DNA from: Anisodus tanguticus
Taxonomy: Eukaryota > Streptophyta > Magnoliopsida > Solanales > Solanaceae
Length of the DNA: 64,000 nt
Direction: 5' to 3'
Assembly: GCA_034509755.1 (NCBI GenBank)
Contig: CM067543.1
Location: 51,020,653 to 51,084,652, forward strand
A program made the translations under genes and the position numbers. The stretch's first letter is position 1, and each line of letters opens with the position of its first letter. This document shows positions 11,001 to 21,787 of the stretch, in pieces. The notes beneath the pieces were generated by a model that was not told the DNA's origin, made no database searches, and saw only the letters and a list, made by a program, of their open reading frames with translations.

Positions 11001-12786
11001 CTTTCATTTTAGTCAAAATTTTGGCGCATGATATAATTTTAGGTATACCTTTTATTAATGGTCTAATGCCTCTTAAACATATTGATGAGAAGGTTTTCAT
11101 AGGTACCTTTGAGGGTAAGTTAATAACTTTTCCCTGAATTCCTACGTCAAGGAAAGTAAGCCTTATTAGTCTTGTGAAGAATAAAACACAACATCTTGAT
11201 TATCTGCAGCAAGAGTTAATGATTTATAATATCATCGACCAATTGGCAAATCCTAAATTACAGGATAAAATAAAAGGAATAGAGCATGATTTTTATTTTT
11301 CTATTTGTAATGATTTACCTACTGCTTTCTGGAACAGGAAAAAATATATTGTTAGTCTTCCATATGAAAAAGGGTTCCATGAATAGAATATTCCGACCAA
11401 GGCTAGACCTTGCCAAATGAATATAGAATATTTAGAAATTTGTAAAAAAATAAATTGCAACCCTTATAGAGAAAATGTTGATTCTACCTTCAAACTCAAA
11501 CTCCCATGGAGTTGTACAACATTCTATGTTAATAAGCATGCCGAATAGGAATGGGGAGTTCCCAGATTAGTCATCAATTATAAACCACTGAATAAGAATT
11601 TAAAATGGACTAGATATCCAATTCCTAGTAAAAAGGATTTGCTTGACAGGTTATACCAGTCTAACATATTTTCAAAATTTGATTTAAAATCAGGTTTTTG
11701 GCAGATACAAGTTAATGAATCTGACATGTATAAAACTGCCTTTACAGTCCCATTCGGACATTATAAATGGAATGTCATGCCTTTTGGACTAAAAATGTTC
11801 CATCAGAATTTCAGCATGTCATGAATGATATTTTACTTCATATAGTGATTTTATCATTGTTTACATAGATGACATATTAGTCTTTTCAAAAAATATATAG
11901 GATCATATCAAGCATCTTGAATTTTTTAAAAAGATTGTTATTACAAATGGTTTAGTCATATCTAAACCCAAAATGAATATTTTTCAGACAAAAGTTCGAT
12001 TTCTTGGTCATAACATTGAACAAGGAAAAATTGTTCCAATTACTAGAAGTATAGAATTTGCTTCTAAGTTTCCTGATGAAATTCTTGATAAAACCCAATT
12101 ACAAAGGTTTTTAGGGAGCTTAAATTATATTTCTCCTTATTACAAGAATTTATCTGCGGATGGAGCTATATGATAGGTTGAAAAAGACTGCCACTCCTTG
12201 AAAAAATGCTCATACAAAAGCAATACAAAAGATTAAAAAGAACGTTCAAGCCTTGCCATGTCTTATGCTTGCTAACCCAAATTGAGGAAAGATTATTGAG
12301 ACTGATGCGTCAGACATTGTTTATGGTGGGATACTTAAACAAATAAATCCTCAAACCAAACAAGAATATCTTGTTCGATACCATTCTGGAAAATGGAATT
12401 ATAGTAAAAAATATTATCCTACTATTGCTAAAGAAATCCTTGCTATAGTTAAATGAGTCCTGAAATTCCAAGATGATCTTTATAACACAAAGTTCTTAAT
12501 AAGAACAGGCTGCAATGCAGCCAAATTCATGTTTCAGAAATATTTTAAACATGATGTGTCCAAGCAAATGTTTGCAAGATTGCAGGCTCATTTAGCCCTA
12601 TTTGATTTTGAAATTCAATATCTTAAAGGTGAGATAATTCACTCCCTGACTTTCTTATCCGTGAATATTTGCAGGGATAAGATGCGTTTAAATTGGACAA
12701 CATCTACTCCTAATAGAGGTAGAGGAAGAGGTCGGGGCTCAGGTCGAGCCCAAGAAAAAGTAACATGGAGTAATACTCCTAGATAA
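8040..12786 (+). pseudogene. Endogenous pararetrovirus-like (Caulimoviridae-like) main polyprotein, decayed
   Basis: One long plus-strand coding region is spread over changing frames with in-frame stops. In order it shows: an N-terminal region from 8266 without assigned domain; a capsid-like region (9121-9470, with GFTGQLKAWW); a basic segment; a CCHC knuckle (10015-10056); an aspartic protease region with Asp-Met-Gly instead of Asp-Thr-Gly (near 10799); an RT with FDLKSGFWQIQV, MPFGLK and the YIDD catalytic motif (about 11640-11880); an RNase H with ETDASD (near 12300); and an Arg-Gly-rich tail (12710-12760). RT motif style and the lack of visible LTRs and integrase favour a caulimovirid over a gypsy element; a relative of the florendovirus group is possible but unproven. 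No movement-protein motif was identified. Multiple stops show it is non-functional. Confidence 0.75.
10015..10056 (+). other. CCHC zinc knuckle of the pararetrovirus-like element
   Basis: The translated motif is C-Y-A-C-G-E-K-G-H-Y-A-N-R-C, an exact CX2CX4HX4C nucleic-acid-binding knuckle followed by a lysine run. It marks the end of the capsid/nucleocapsid part of the polyprotein and lies in a different frame from the surrounding longest open frame, so a frameshift precedes it. Confidence 0.9.
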
Positions 12787-12804
12787 ATTCCAAGAGTAAT
12801 ACTC

Positions 12805-14001
12805 ATGGAGGAAGGCTCATCCAGCCATCTAATGGGATCATATGTCCAAAAACTCCAACAACAGAAGGATGACAGAAACCAATATTTGGTTCGACAACAT
12901 AAGGAAGTAATACTTCATGTAACTCATGAAGATAAAAATTATATGAATGATACATGGATTCTCATGAATCGTTATGTAGAAAATTTCTACCATCCTTTCA
13001 GAGAAAGGAAAAAACGAATGTATTATGAATATATCCTAACAGCAACAAGTACTGCTGAAATCACATCATTCCAGGATAATAAGCCGGGAGTAGAAAGGAG
13101 CTTTTCTAAGTTCTACCTTAAGAAGATTATATCTCCTTATGAATGAGGAATTAGCCCATTTCGATCAAAGGAATTTATAATTCCCAACGACTATAAAGTT
13201 GGCGTTTAACTACTATGATTATATCGATACTTTTGTTAATACATTCTATTATGAGAACAAAAAGCATGGTCATACTTGCTGGATTAAATTAAATCCAGAA
13301 ATCTTTAAACCAGCCAGAATGGCCAGTTATTCCCCAGTTGGATATTTCCATGTTGGAATATGATCGAACATGAAATTCAGATTTTGCCAGAACCTTATAT
13401 GGGGTTCTACAAAGAATGGATCCAAGTGGCACCATGTGTTACTCCTGAACATCCTTCTTATTATATCGAAGGATCTGCCACATTATTTTTCTTTATCCAA
13501 ATAGGTATTCCATGGATTTGGAAATGGATTCCTGAAGTTGGCAGAAATACACAAGGCATATTATGTCTTAAGAGAAAATTCCTTTGCAAGTTTTGGTCTA
13601 AATTATTAGATAAAGACAAAGAAAATCCAACTCGCAAGTATGGATGGCAGTTGGAAGAAGAAATTACTTCTTTGGTTAATAGCCTGAAATCTATTCATCA
13701 TATGGAAAGACAAGCTAAAGAAGATGAATCATCCTCTTTCTTTTCTAAATTAGAAAAATCCATAAAATTGAGGAATCCTCATGCTTCAGAAGAAGAATTG
13801 ATTACTGCTTATCTTGATAAGATCAAAGCAGACTTTGTTAAAAAATTTAAATCAAAGGTGGTTGATAGTCCATATTCAGAAACTTCAACTTCTTCCATGA
13901 AAGAAACTCAAGATGACAATCAATACACTTGTCTCGGAGGAGAATCTCAGCCGTTGGAAGATTATACCTACCAGCCTACTACACATATTAAAAGGATTTA
14001 A
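12805..14001 (+). pseudogene. Second ORF of the pararetrovirus-like element, function unknown
   Basis: About 400 codons follow the RNase H region on the same strand. The first part (12805-13146) starts MEEGSSSHLMGSYV and is rich in charged residues. After a stop at 13144 and two frame changes (around 13205 and 13360) the frame continues with a Trp/Tyr-rich middle (IPWIWKW near 13505-13525) and a hydrophilic, Ser-rich C-terminal part with probable helical segments to 14001. I recognise no named domain. Its position after RT/RNase H matches a second ORF of unknown function reported in some endogenous plant pararetroviruses; that link is inference. The element appears to end soon after, since coding signal stops here. 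Confidence 0.6.
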
Positions 14002-14299
14002 AGTATATATCATATTATAAAGCATAGAATAAAATAAAAGAAATCTACAACCCATATGGATACCAATACTATTCACATAATTAAGGATTTACAAAGGCAT
14101 ACACCTAACAATCACACATAGATCAATATGAAAAACGACCCATAAAATGTCCTATGCGTAATATCAACCGCGACAATTGAAAGGGCACTCTGTACGACAA
14201 GAGTATAACTGTTGGGGTACCTCAAGACCCAATCTGATATGTACTGTAAATAATATCCTTACCAGAATTTTAGTGTAGAATTCTATCTCATTTTAAAAA

Positions 14300-15960
14300 A
14301 AACATATCATCTCAGAGCATATTAAGTATGGTAAGGAGCAAGCAACTCTCAAGGCTCAGAATACTAAGACTATCCAAAGTCCAGTCGCTACTCCTACCAA
14401 AGATCCATCATCTACATCTAAACCTTCCTCCTAGACTCCTTTAGACATCTCTCTCTTTCTCTCTCTCTCTCTCTTTCTCTCGCTCTCTCTCTCTCTGACC
14501 TTTGTTTTGAGCCCAGTCGTGTTCTGCCTTGGCTTGTATACTTGTTTTGTTTAGATATTGGTGTTACTACTTAACAATAATGTAAACTGGTTGCTTTCTT
14601 ATATCTGTATGCTAATTTTGTGCTTACATAATCAACAAGATATATATTGAGCTAACAGTTCTATTATGTGTATATGATAGCCCAGTGGCCATGAGCTTAG
14701 TATTGCATACATTCAATTGGGTATCAACTAACATGATGTAACTTTTTAATGATACCAAAAGGGGGAATAAATATTGTGTAATATTTACAATCCTTGTATG
14801 CTAATCTAGTTCAATCTTAGTGGTGTTTTGTTCATAGGTTTTGGCCCATGAGATATTTTGGGATAGGTTACAAAGTGGTATCACAGTCACGAGTTTGTCA
14901 TCATCAAAAAGGAAGAATTTGTTGGCATTAGCAAGAATGACAAGTGTAGATTTTGATGATTGACAATGTAAATGAATAAGACGAAAGAACCAGGTCTATG
15001 GACTTGATCCATCCAATGACATATGCACTACAGAGTTGATTGAATCAGGCGCAGAGCATAAGTGAATGAACCAGGTCTACAAACATGTTCCATATCCGAC
15101 AAAGATGCGAGACAAAATTGAATGGAATAAATGTTTGAATAGGTCCAAGAACGTGTTCCTGCTAAGAGTCCTACTGCAAGTAATATTTATGATTTATGGT
15201 AAGGACTTGGCGTACAAGGTTGTAGGATTTCTTGTCATTCTTATCAAGATACTTCAGACTCCTACAAGAAAATTGAAGCCGTGTTGAAGAGCAAGAATCC
15301 CAAGTCAACTCAAACCCTAACTCTCATATTGGGCCTTACCACGTAGGAATTGAGTTCGGCCAACTTGGTGCAACCTAAAGCTATATATATTCAAGTTCAG
15401 CCATCAAGAAGTTTTACGCACTCACAAAGAGAGGAAATTAGAATATTGAGCAAACCTTGTCAAGCATATTTAAGAGAATTCTGATTTCAGAAGTGTGACC
15501 TAGTACAACGAGGAAGATTGCAGAATCTGTTTTATAGAGTATATGTTTGGTAGTTCTTGAGTCTAGATTCGTGTATTAGGATTGTTATCGAGTTATACTT
15601 TATCAGCTTTCATAGAAGCATATTCATAGGTATAAACGTTAGTCAAATTCAACTTTAAGTTAGGATAGCTTGGAGTGGGCTCAACTGTCTAGGGAGATTG
15701 TTGAGATAGGAATTAGAGTTTAGTTCCTAGGTTACAGAGTGTGTAACTTGAATTTGCAAAGGCTCACGTTGTAGTGGAGTTTGAGATAAATCCTACATAG
15801 GTGTAGGTCGTGGTTTTTTTGCCTTTTGTGAGCCAGATGGTTTTCACGTAAAGATATTGTGTCACTTCTTTTTCTGTTCTTTATTATTATGGAAACGCGA
15901 GTATAGAATAGGTAGAGTAACCTAGTCTATCCTATAGGCGAAAATTAGTTATCACGTAGA
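14300..15960 (+). mobile_element. Probable copia (Sirevirus-like) 3' end and LTR remnant
   Basis: The string ATACCAAAAGGGGGAATAAAT (14753-14773), then a purine tract (AAAAAGGAAGAA, 14907-14918) followed by TTGTTGGCATTAGCAA at 14920, resemble the polypurine/LTR start of Sirevirus-type copia elements. The later part (15790-15870) has the GTCGTGGTTTTTTTGCC...TTTTCACGTAAAGATAT...TCTTTATTATT order typical of the 3' part of copia LTRs. No coding domain is readable and the exact LTR end is not visible. This call rests on recognised sequence style, not on a matching second LTR. Confidence 0.45.
14445..14498. repeat. (TC)n microsatellite
   Basis: An almost pure CT/TC run with a few TTT interruptions, about 54 bp, lies just before the copia LTR-like region. 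It is simple repeat sequence with no coding value. Confidence 0.95.
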
Positions 15961-16027
15961 ATAGATATTTGGTCATGCAAACTACCAATATTCATCTCCT
16001 TTTATCATGTATATATATATATATATA

Positions 16028-16201
16028 TAAAGGGCAGCCCGGTGCACTAAGTTCCCGCTATGCGCGAGGTCCGGAAAGGGCCACACCACAAGGGTCTATC
16101 GTATCTTACCTTACATTTCTGCAAGATGTTGTTTCCACGGCTTGAACTCATGGCCTCCTGGTCACATGACACCAATTTTACCAGTTACTCCAAGACTCCT
16201 C
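16028..16201 (-). mobile_element. AU-type tRNA-derived SINE
   Basis: On the minus strand the element begins GAGGAGTCTTGGAGTAACTG (pol III A box) and carries a B box GAGTTCAAGCC about 35 nt further, followed by the AU-family body that ends in GGTGCACCGGGCTGCCCTTT. It is flanked on both sides by TA repeats, either a microsatellite target or tail-derived. A more diverged relative lies at 43779-43958. Confidence 0.9.
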
Positions 16202-16979
16202 TTTATATATATATATATATATATATATGCCATCATCAGCCTATCCTTCATCGTAGATATCAGATATAAGACATGGCTATGATCAGCTAGAAACTCAAAG
16301 TAAAAATAACTTTAAACTGGATATTCCTTTTTTATCCGATGTGAGAAAAGATTGAGAATGTGTACACTTAAAAAGTTAGTTCGTCTAAGTTCTGATTTTT
16401 GAGTATCTTTTTTTATTTTCTTTTTTGAATGAACTAATAATAAATTACGAATATTCGGTATGATATTGATATTTATTAGAAATTGTCAAATATTTGTACC
16501 AAGTTTCACGAAAGCACTGATGAAAGTTCAAAGGTGTATGATGTATGCCAAATTATAATATTATTTCTCCAGAGTCAAGTTCCAAATGATTAAATGAACT
16601 TTATAAATTCGTTTACTGACTCCAAACTAATGCCAGCATAAAAGCAAATGAATGTGCTGGCGAAACAGTGCCCGTGAATTATGTGGGATGATATTTTACT
16701 ATTTTTTAGCAAATCAGAGATGGCCTACAACTTTTAAATAGCTGAGTGTTGTTTCAATAACCAGACAAACCAAATATGTCCACCGGCCATTTCAGTGTTT
16801 TCAATTCACTGTTTATTTATCTAGCTATTTATTTCATACATATATTTATCTGCAAGAACTTTCTTAAGATAAGAGGCGGATTAAAATTTTTAAGTTTATG
16901 AGATGTGTATCATATTTTTTTTAGATTATTTATACATATCAAATATAGAGTTTAAATCGAAACTGATGAGTTCTATCCA

Positions 16980-17628
16980 CAGTGTCGGCCAGAGGGTAAG
17001 GCCTCTAAGGCCATTGCTTTAAGCGCCCAAGTTTTTTTTTTGGGGGAGGGGGGGGAGGGGGGCTTTTCCAATAATAGTATGTGTATATGTTATAATTTGA
17101 ATTTTTTTATTGAAAAGTATAGTGTAGAAAACTATAAAATATTTACTCCCACCATTTCAAAATAATCAATGTGTTTTACTGCATGAGAGCCAATTTGCTT
17201 AAGCTTCGGAGCTAAATTAGATTAGATTAATTTAATATATTATTAAAAGTTAAATTCAAAAACTATATGAAACGTAATGTAAAAGTTGTAATTTTTCTAA
17301 TATCAATATGATAAAAATTACATCTTAAAATGTCGGTCAAAGACATTTGACTCTCCAAAAATAAAATAGGACAAGTATTTTGGGATGGAGGAAGTATAAA
17401 AAAAAATCTTTTGAAATTATGATTGATATTACCATTAACACACACTAAGTGATAGGAATAACTCGTTTAAATCCTTATGTTACCTCTGAAGAAATATTTT
17501 TGTGTCATTCACATTTGATATTGGAATAAATGACGCAAACTATGTTCTCATTTTTATCTACAAAAAAAAAGTTAAAGCCTCGTATTAAAATTTGGCTTTA
17601 GGCCACTAAATTTGTTGAGCCGGTTCTG
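16980..17628. mobile_element. Non-autonomous hAT element with 8-bp target-site duplication
   Basis: The 8-bp direct repeat TCTATCCA sits at 16972-16979 and again at 17629-17636. Immediately inside are imperfect terminal inverted repeats: CAGTGTCGGCC on the left and, on the other strand, CAGAACCGGCT on the right. An 8-bp duplication with CAG-type termini defines the hAT superfamily. The 649-bp interior has no transposase. It contains a G-rich run (17042-17062) and a nested MITE (17144-17396). Confidence 0.85.
17144..17396. mobile_element. Stowaway-like MITE nested in the hAT element
   Basis: The left end is TACTCCCACCATTTCAAAATA. The right end on the other strand is TACTTCCTCCATCCCAAAATA. They are inverted repeats flanked by TA, and the interior AATGTCGGTCAAAGACATTTGACT is typical of this family. 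It must be younger than the hAT copy it sits in. Confidence 0.75.
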
Positions 17629-17639
17629 TCTATCCAACC

Positions 17640-18825
17640 CGTAACTTTATTTTTTACTTCTTTTATTTCAAAATATTTGTCACATTTAGTAGATGCTTTT
17701 TGAGAATTGGCATTAACAATAACTACTTTTTTTAATGTTAAGAATATAGCTGAAAATAATTACCAACTTTAGTCTTGAATGAGACGGATGGACTAGAAGC
17801 ATGCTTATGAAGTGTTGAACCTCCCTTTAATTTATAGGCACAATTGTTTAAGCTTCTTAGTGAATATACTACTCGCTTTTAATGTTGTAGTGAAATTTCC
17901 GAACCTACATAGCTTGTTCATCGTGCACTCAAAGCAGCAATTAAAAAGAATTGTGGGGCTGCTCGTTGCTTGTAACACGTCTGGAACTAAATCATTGAGC
18001 TTGCAACAAAATACTCGTTTGATGAGCCCAAATTTAGTGGCAATGGAGGGTGGTTTTGGTAGAGAAGAAGAGGGTGGGTTCATGGTGTTTTATTAATGTT
18101 TAGGGCAAATTAGGGTGGGTCAGGTCAAATTTTTGGGCAGGTCCATAGTATTAGGTGGCATGCTAACTAGGTCCTACGTGGACTCATTAATTGATGTGGC
18201 AATGCCACAGTGGACAACGGTTAGGAATGGGGTAAATGTTAATATTTTATTAACGGTAACGATACGGGCTAGTAGTATAACTTACTAGGGATAAATATAA
18301 ACCTTTTCTCAAAGTATAGGGGTAAAATTGGCCCTTTTCCCTAGTTAATTAGTAGGGGCCTGGAGTTCGACGTAGAGCTTTTTGATTGTTAAGTTATAGC
18401 AGGACTGAACAAATATTCAACAAATTTTCAAATCCTTCGATTTGTACTAAAATGGCTTAAGTAGCATTTGAGGACTCCGTTTATTCTCTCCATCTGAGCT
18501 TTCAAAGATATACCAACCTTATCAAATTCGTTCAAGAAAAGTAAGACGTGTATTGATTTATAATGCCGATCGAGAGCACCGATCCTGAGATTAAAGAGGA
18601 AATGACTAGATATAAAATTTAAAAAATTCATGTAAGCGCACTCTCTGCACGTAGCTTCCAGAAAGCATCTTCCGAGTAATCACCATGTCACATTATTCCC
18701 CTCGAAAACATATCCATTTCCGTTCAATATTTTTTCTTTTCAAATTCAAAAATAAGAACAAAAGAAAAGGATGACGGAGGGGAAACTCTAATTGTGTAAC
18801 CCTGACGTTCTGTATATTTTAATCT
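17640..18825. other. Repetitive-looking non-coding interval
   Basis: A MITE-like half terminus (TATTTCAAAATATTTGTCACA, 17665-17685) and a text common to low-copy plant repeats (GGGGTAAAATTGGCCCTTTTCC near 18320) are present. Overlapping open frames of 83-94 codons on opposite strands at 17812-18096 show no domain I recognise and probably reflect composition. No gene is supported. Confidence 0.4.
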
Positions 18826-19048
18826 ATTATATCTCAATTTATATGATATATTTTTTTTAATTCATATTAAAAAAGAAATATTTAATAATAATTTAACTTT
18901 AAAATTTATTTTTTACGCTTAACGAGATGATCTACAATCACATAAATATTTTTAGCTTATTTTAGACTATAAAATTCAAAAGTATTTTTTATTTTTTAAA
19001 TTTAATGTCAAGTCAAAGACATTAATATAAAATGGAACGGAGGGAGTA
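18826..19048. mobile_element. Stowaway-like MITE
   Basis: The right end is GGAACGGAGGGAGTA with a TA; the interior TTTTTACGCTTAACGAGATGAT and TTTAATGTCAAGTCAAAGACA match the MITE at 44591-44831. The left terminus (TCTCAATTTATATGATATA) is more diverged but still pairs with the right end. Confidence 0.8.
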
Positions 19049-19049
19049 G

Positions 19050-19879
19050 ATGATATACTATTTAAGAAGAATCATTTAATGATCGTTGAAATCATATTAG
19101 TCATTATACATTATACTGAAAGATCATCACTTCTCAACATGTTTCACAAAAATGATTATTTAATGTAATACATAAAATAAATCAAAGGTCACGACTCACA
19201 AAACTGAAAAAGGTTTTGTATCATGGTGTTCTTCGTGAGTATATATTAAATATTATATACCAACAAGGCATGAAATGTTAAATGATAGAAACAATAGCCA
19301 CACGTAGAGAAGGAAACCAAGTTTTGGAAATATATAAAAGTAGCTTCTTGGGTACTAGATATAAACGAAGAGTTCCTTTTTATTTCCTAACATGTACTGT
19401 ATATAGATTTTAGAGTTTTGGTAATGTAATATTTTCTGATTAAATCATAATTTAAAATTTATTTAAAGTATTGTAGATAATTATTAAGAAATTTATTACA
19501 TATTTTAATAATTATTTTTTTTGTATTGCATGCGTTGAATATGTCTATACCATCCTAAGATGATGCACATTCAATGCTATTTAACCCCATTCATGAAACA
19601 AGAACATGTTCAATTTTTATTGAATAAAATGAAGAACTGATAAAAAAAAAACTTGTCATTCGAGTATCTTTTATTTTTAGGTGAGATGAATTTTATGGAA
19701 TTATTGATGGGTTTTATGGGTGTGTGAAGAATTGAATCAAACACACAGTTTGTAGAATCATTTGTTGGATATGTAAAGCAGTACGAGAAGTAAATAAATA
19801 TTACAATTGTTTGAAAGGATAAACAAATAGCCAATATTCAGAACTGCTGCAAGCTTGTTAAATGTTGAATCTTGATAAC
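19050..19879. other. AT-rich interval, no gene seen
   Basis: No splice-linked coding frame, RNA gene or repeat terminus was identified. The single short minus-strand open frame (19610-19834) is low-complexity and is not supported as a gene. Confidence 0.5.
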
Positions 19880-20932
19880 CTGAAATCAAGAAACACTAAA
19901 TCTGGATTGTTACAACTGTGGCTGAGTCGAGAGATGGCTTCTCTGTCTTAAAGACAAGATTGCCCCGTATATATGCTTTTACGTTAACGGGCAATAGTCT
20001 CCCAAGATAAACAGCAACTAATCAACACTACAAAGCAAATAGGTTGATTCTGACGAAAAAAACAAACACAAAACAACTTGCTGAAGGATGGAAAAAGAAG
20101 GAAGAGTTTTCTGTTTTCGTCCACTGTTTCTGCTCACGTTTTGGACAAATAGTTTCTCTCTTCTGTTTGTCTCTGTGTTGTATATAGTGTAGTCTCTACA
20201 ATTGAACCAAAAAGCTTCAATATATAGAATAAGGGGAGGGACTTCTCAACTGCCAAGTAATGGCTGTTTATGACCAAGTAATGACCATTAGTGAAGGAGT
20301 TAATCAGCCAAGTAATGACTGATTTAATATGGAACATAAATGAGCTTTTAGGGAGGAGATTAAGTGCAGATTAATGGACTTCTAACGTTCCAAAAACCAA
20401 TCCAGACGGTAGGCAGAAACTTTTTGCCTTCCGTCGTTCCCAAATTCATCTTTCCAGAAACTCCAGGGACCAAATTGTAAATATTAAATAATTGGGGGTC
20501 TATCAGAAGAAGCCCAAAGCCCACGTCCCACGATCCGAGCTCGGACTCGACGGGCTACGGCGACGCGCGTGTGGACTTAGCCTTGAACCCAAGCACATCT
20601 AGGTCCTCACTCCTTCAAACACATGGGTTACCCATTGGGGTCCCAAACCCTTAGCCAATTTTAAGACTTATAAAGAGAACAATTCTTTCTTTTCCCACCG
20701 ATGTGGTAGATTTGTCCCACACCATATTTCCATGCCTCAAACACCTTACTTCGTGGACCAATATCTCTTTCATTTCTCAACGAAATTTGACGATTCTTGG
20801 CCCTACGGTCATCTACTCACTTAGTAGATTATGCACGTGTGAAGAGTCAAAGCCTCCAACATGCGGAAACCTAGTGTTTAATTCATTAAATATGGGTGGA
20901 CGCACCTCCCCACCAAAGGCAAATTTCCAACA
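19880..20932 (-). mobile_element. Candidate solo LTR (about 1.05 kb)
   Basis: On the minus strand it begins TGTTGGAAATTTGCC at 20932 and has a TATA-like CTCTTTATAAG about 260 nt in. A candidate 5-bp flank ATAAC occurs at 20933-20937 and at 19875-19879, which would make this a solo LTR ending near 19880; the left terminus is one base out of register with the usual CA end, so that boundary is tentative. Its 5' 486 bp are repeated at 23068-23542. No internal domain adjoins it. Confidence 0.6.
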
Positions 20933-20937
20933 ATAAC

Positions 20938-21787
20938 TCACTGCACTACACACCCAATTCATTTTCAACCAAACAAACATTCGACAGATGAATCATAACC
21001 CGTATAACGATCTCACATTTTAAAGAGGCTCACCACTTGTAAATATCTTTTGAGTGACATGAGCGTAGAAAAATCTCTACCCTAACAATGTAGATAAAGC
21101 TCTCATCCAAATCCAAGGACACGAGGAATAGAGGCAAAGCATACTGAAGTTTAACAATTTGAGGAAGCTTTGTGAGTGCGGAGGTCATCAAAAATATCAT
21201 TCAATGCAGGAAAAGGAATTGAATATTTCAATGAAACCCAAAGGAGAGTGATTAATTACATTCCTACACAAATTACGTTCTACTTCTCTATTTTTTAAAA
21301 TCTTCCTTTACCCTCTCTAATTTTGCGATACTTATTTTTATAAATGTTATAAATATTTTCTTATGATTTTGAAATGATTGTGTGTTGTATTTAGGAATGA
21401 TATTAGTTAATGTTATAATTAACTTTGTTATTTTATTGCCAAAATGAAATTCATTAATTGACATAAATTATTATCGTTACATGCGTAAAGGTTATGCAGA
21501 AGTTTACTTTCAAGTTATAGGATGAGATGACATAATTTTATTTCAAAGAATCTTATATATACTTGAAACTCGAAAGTTATAATTATATCCTTCTAAATAA
21601 TAATACAATTCTAACTAACTTAGATACCTCTTAAAAGCCAACGCCTACCTACTTGCTTTTATTTAGATAAGCACACAATCAACGCTTCGTATAGATGCTA
21701 ACAATCTAGAAACAAAAAAAAAAGGATTATTCCTATGGAGAGGACACACGCCAGAGTGTCAATGGATAATGGTACAATTATGTATTG
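20938..21787. other. AT-rich interval, no gene seen
   Basis: Nothing beyond AT-rich sequence and short poly-A/T runs was found. No LTR terminus, RNA gene or coding frame is supported here. Confidence 0.5.

Noticed and set aside
14868..14890. TGGTATCACAGTC as a primer-binding site of a complete element
   Set aside because: It lies just before a polypurine tract and LTR start rather than after an LTR end, and no matching left LTR was found.
16205..16230. TA repeat as a promoter element
   Set aside because: It is a simple microsatellite flanking a SINE, with no downstream gene.
17812..18096. 94-codon plus-strand frame with an overlapping 83-codon minus-strand frame
   Set aside because: No domain, no intron signals and no homologous partner in the window; overlapping frames suggest composition only.
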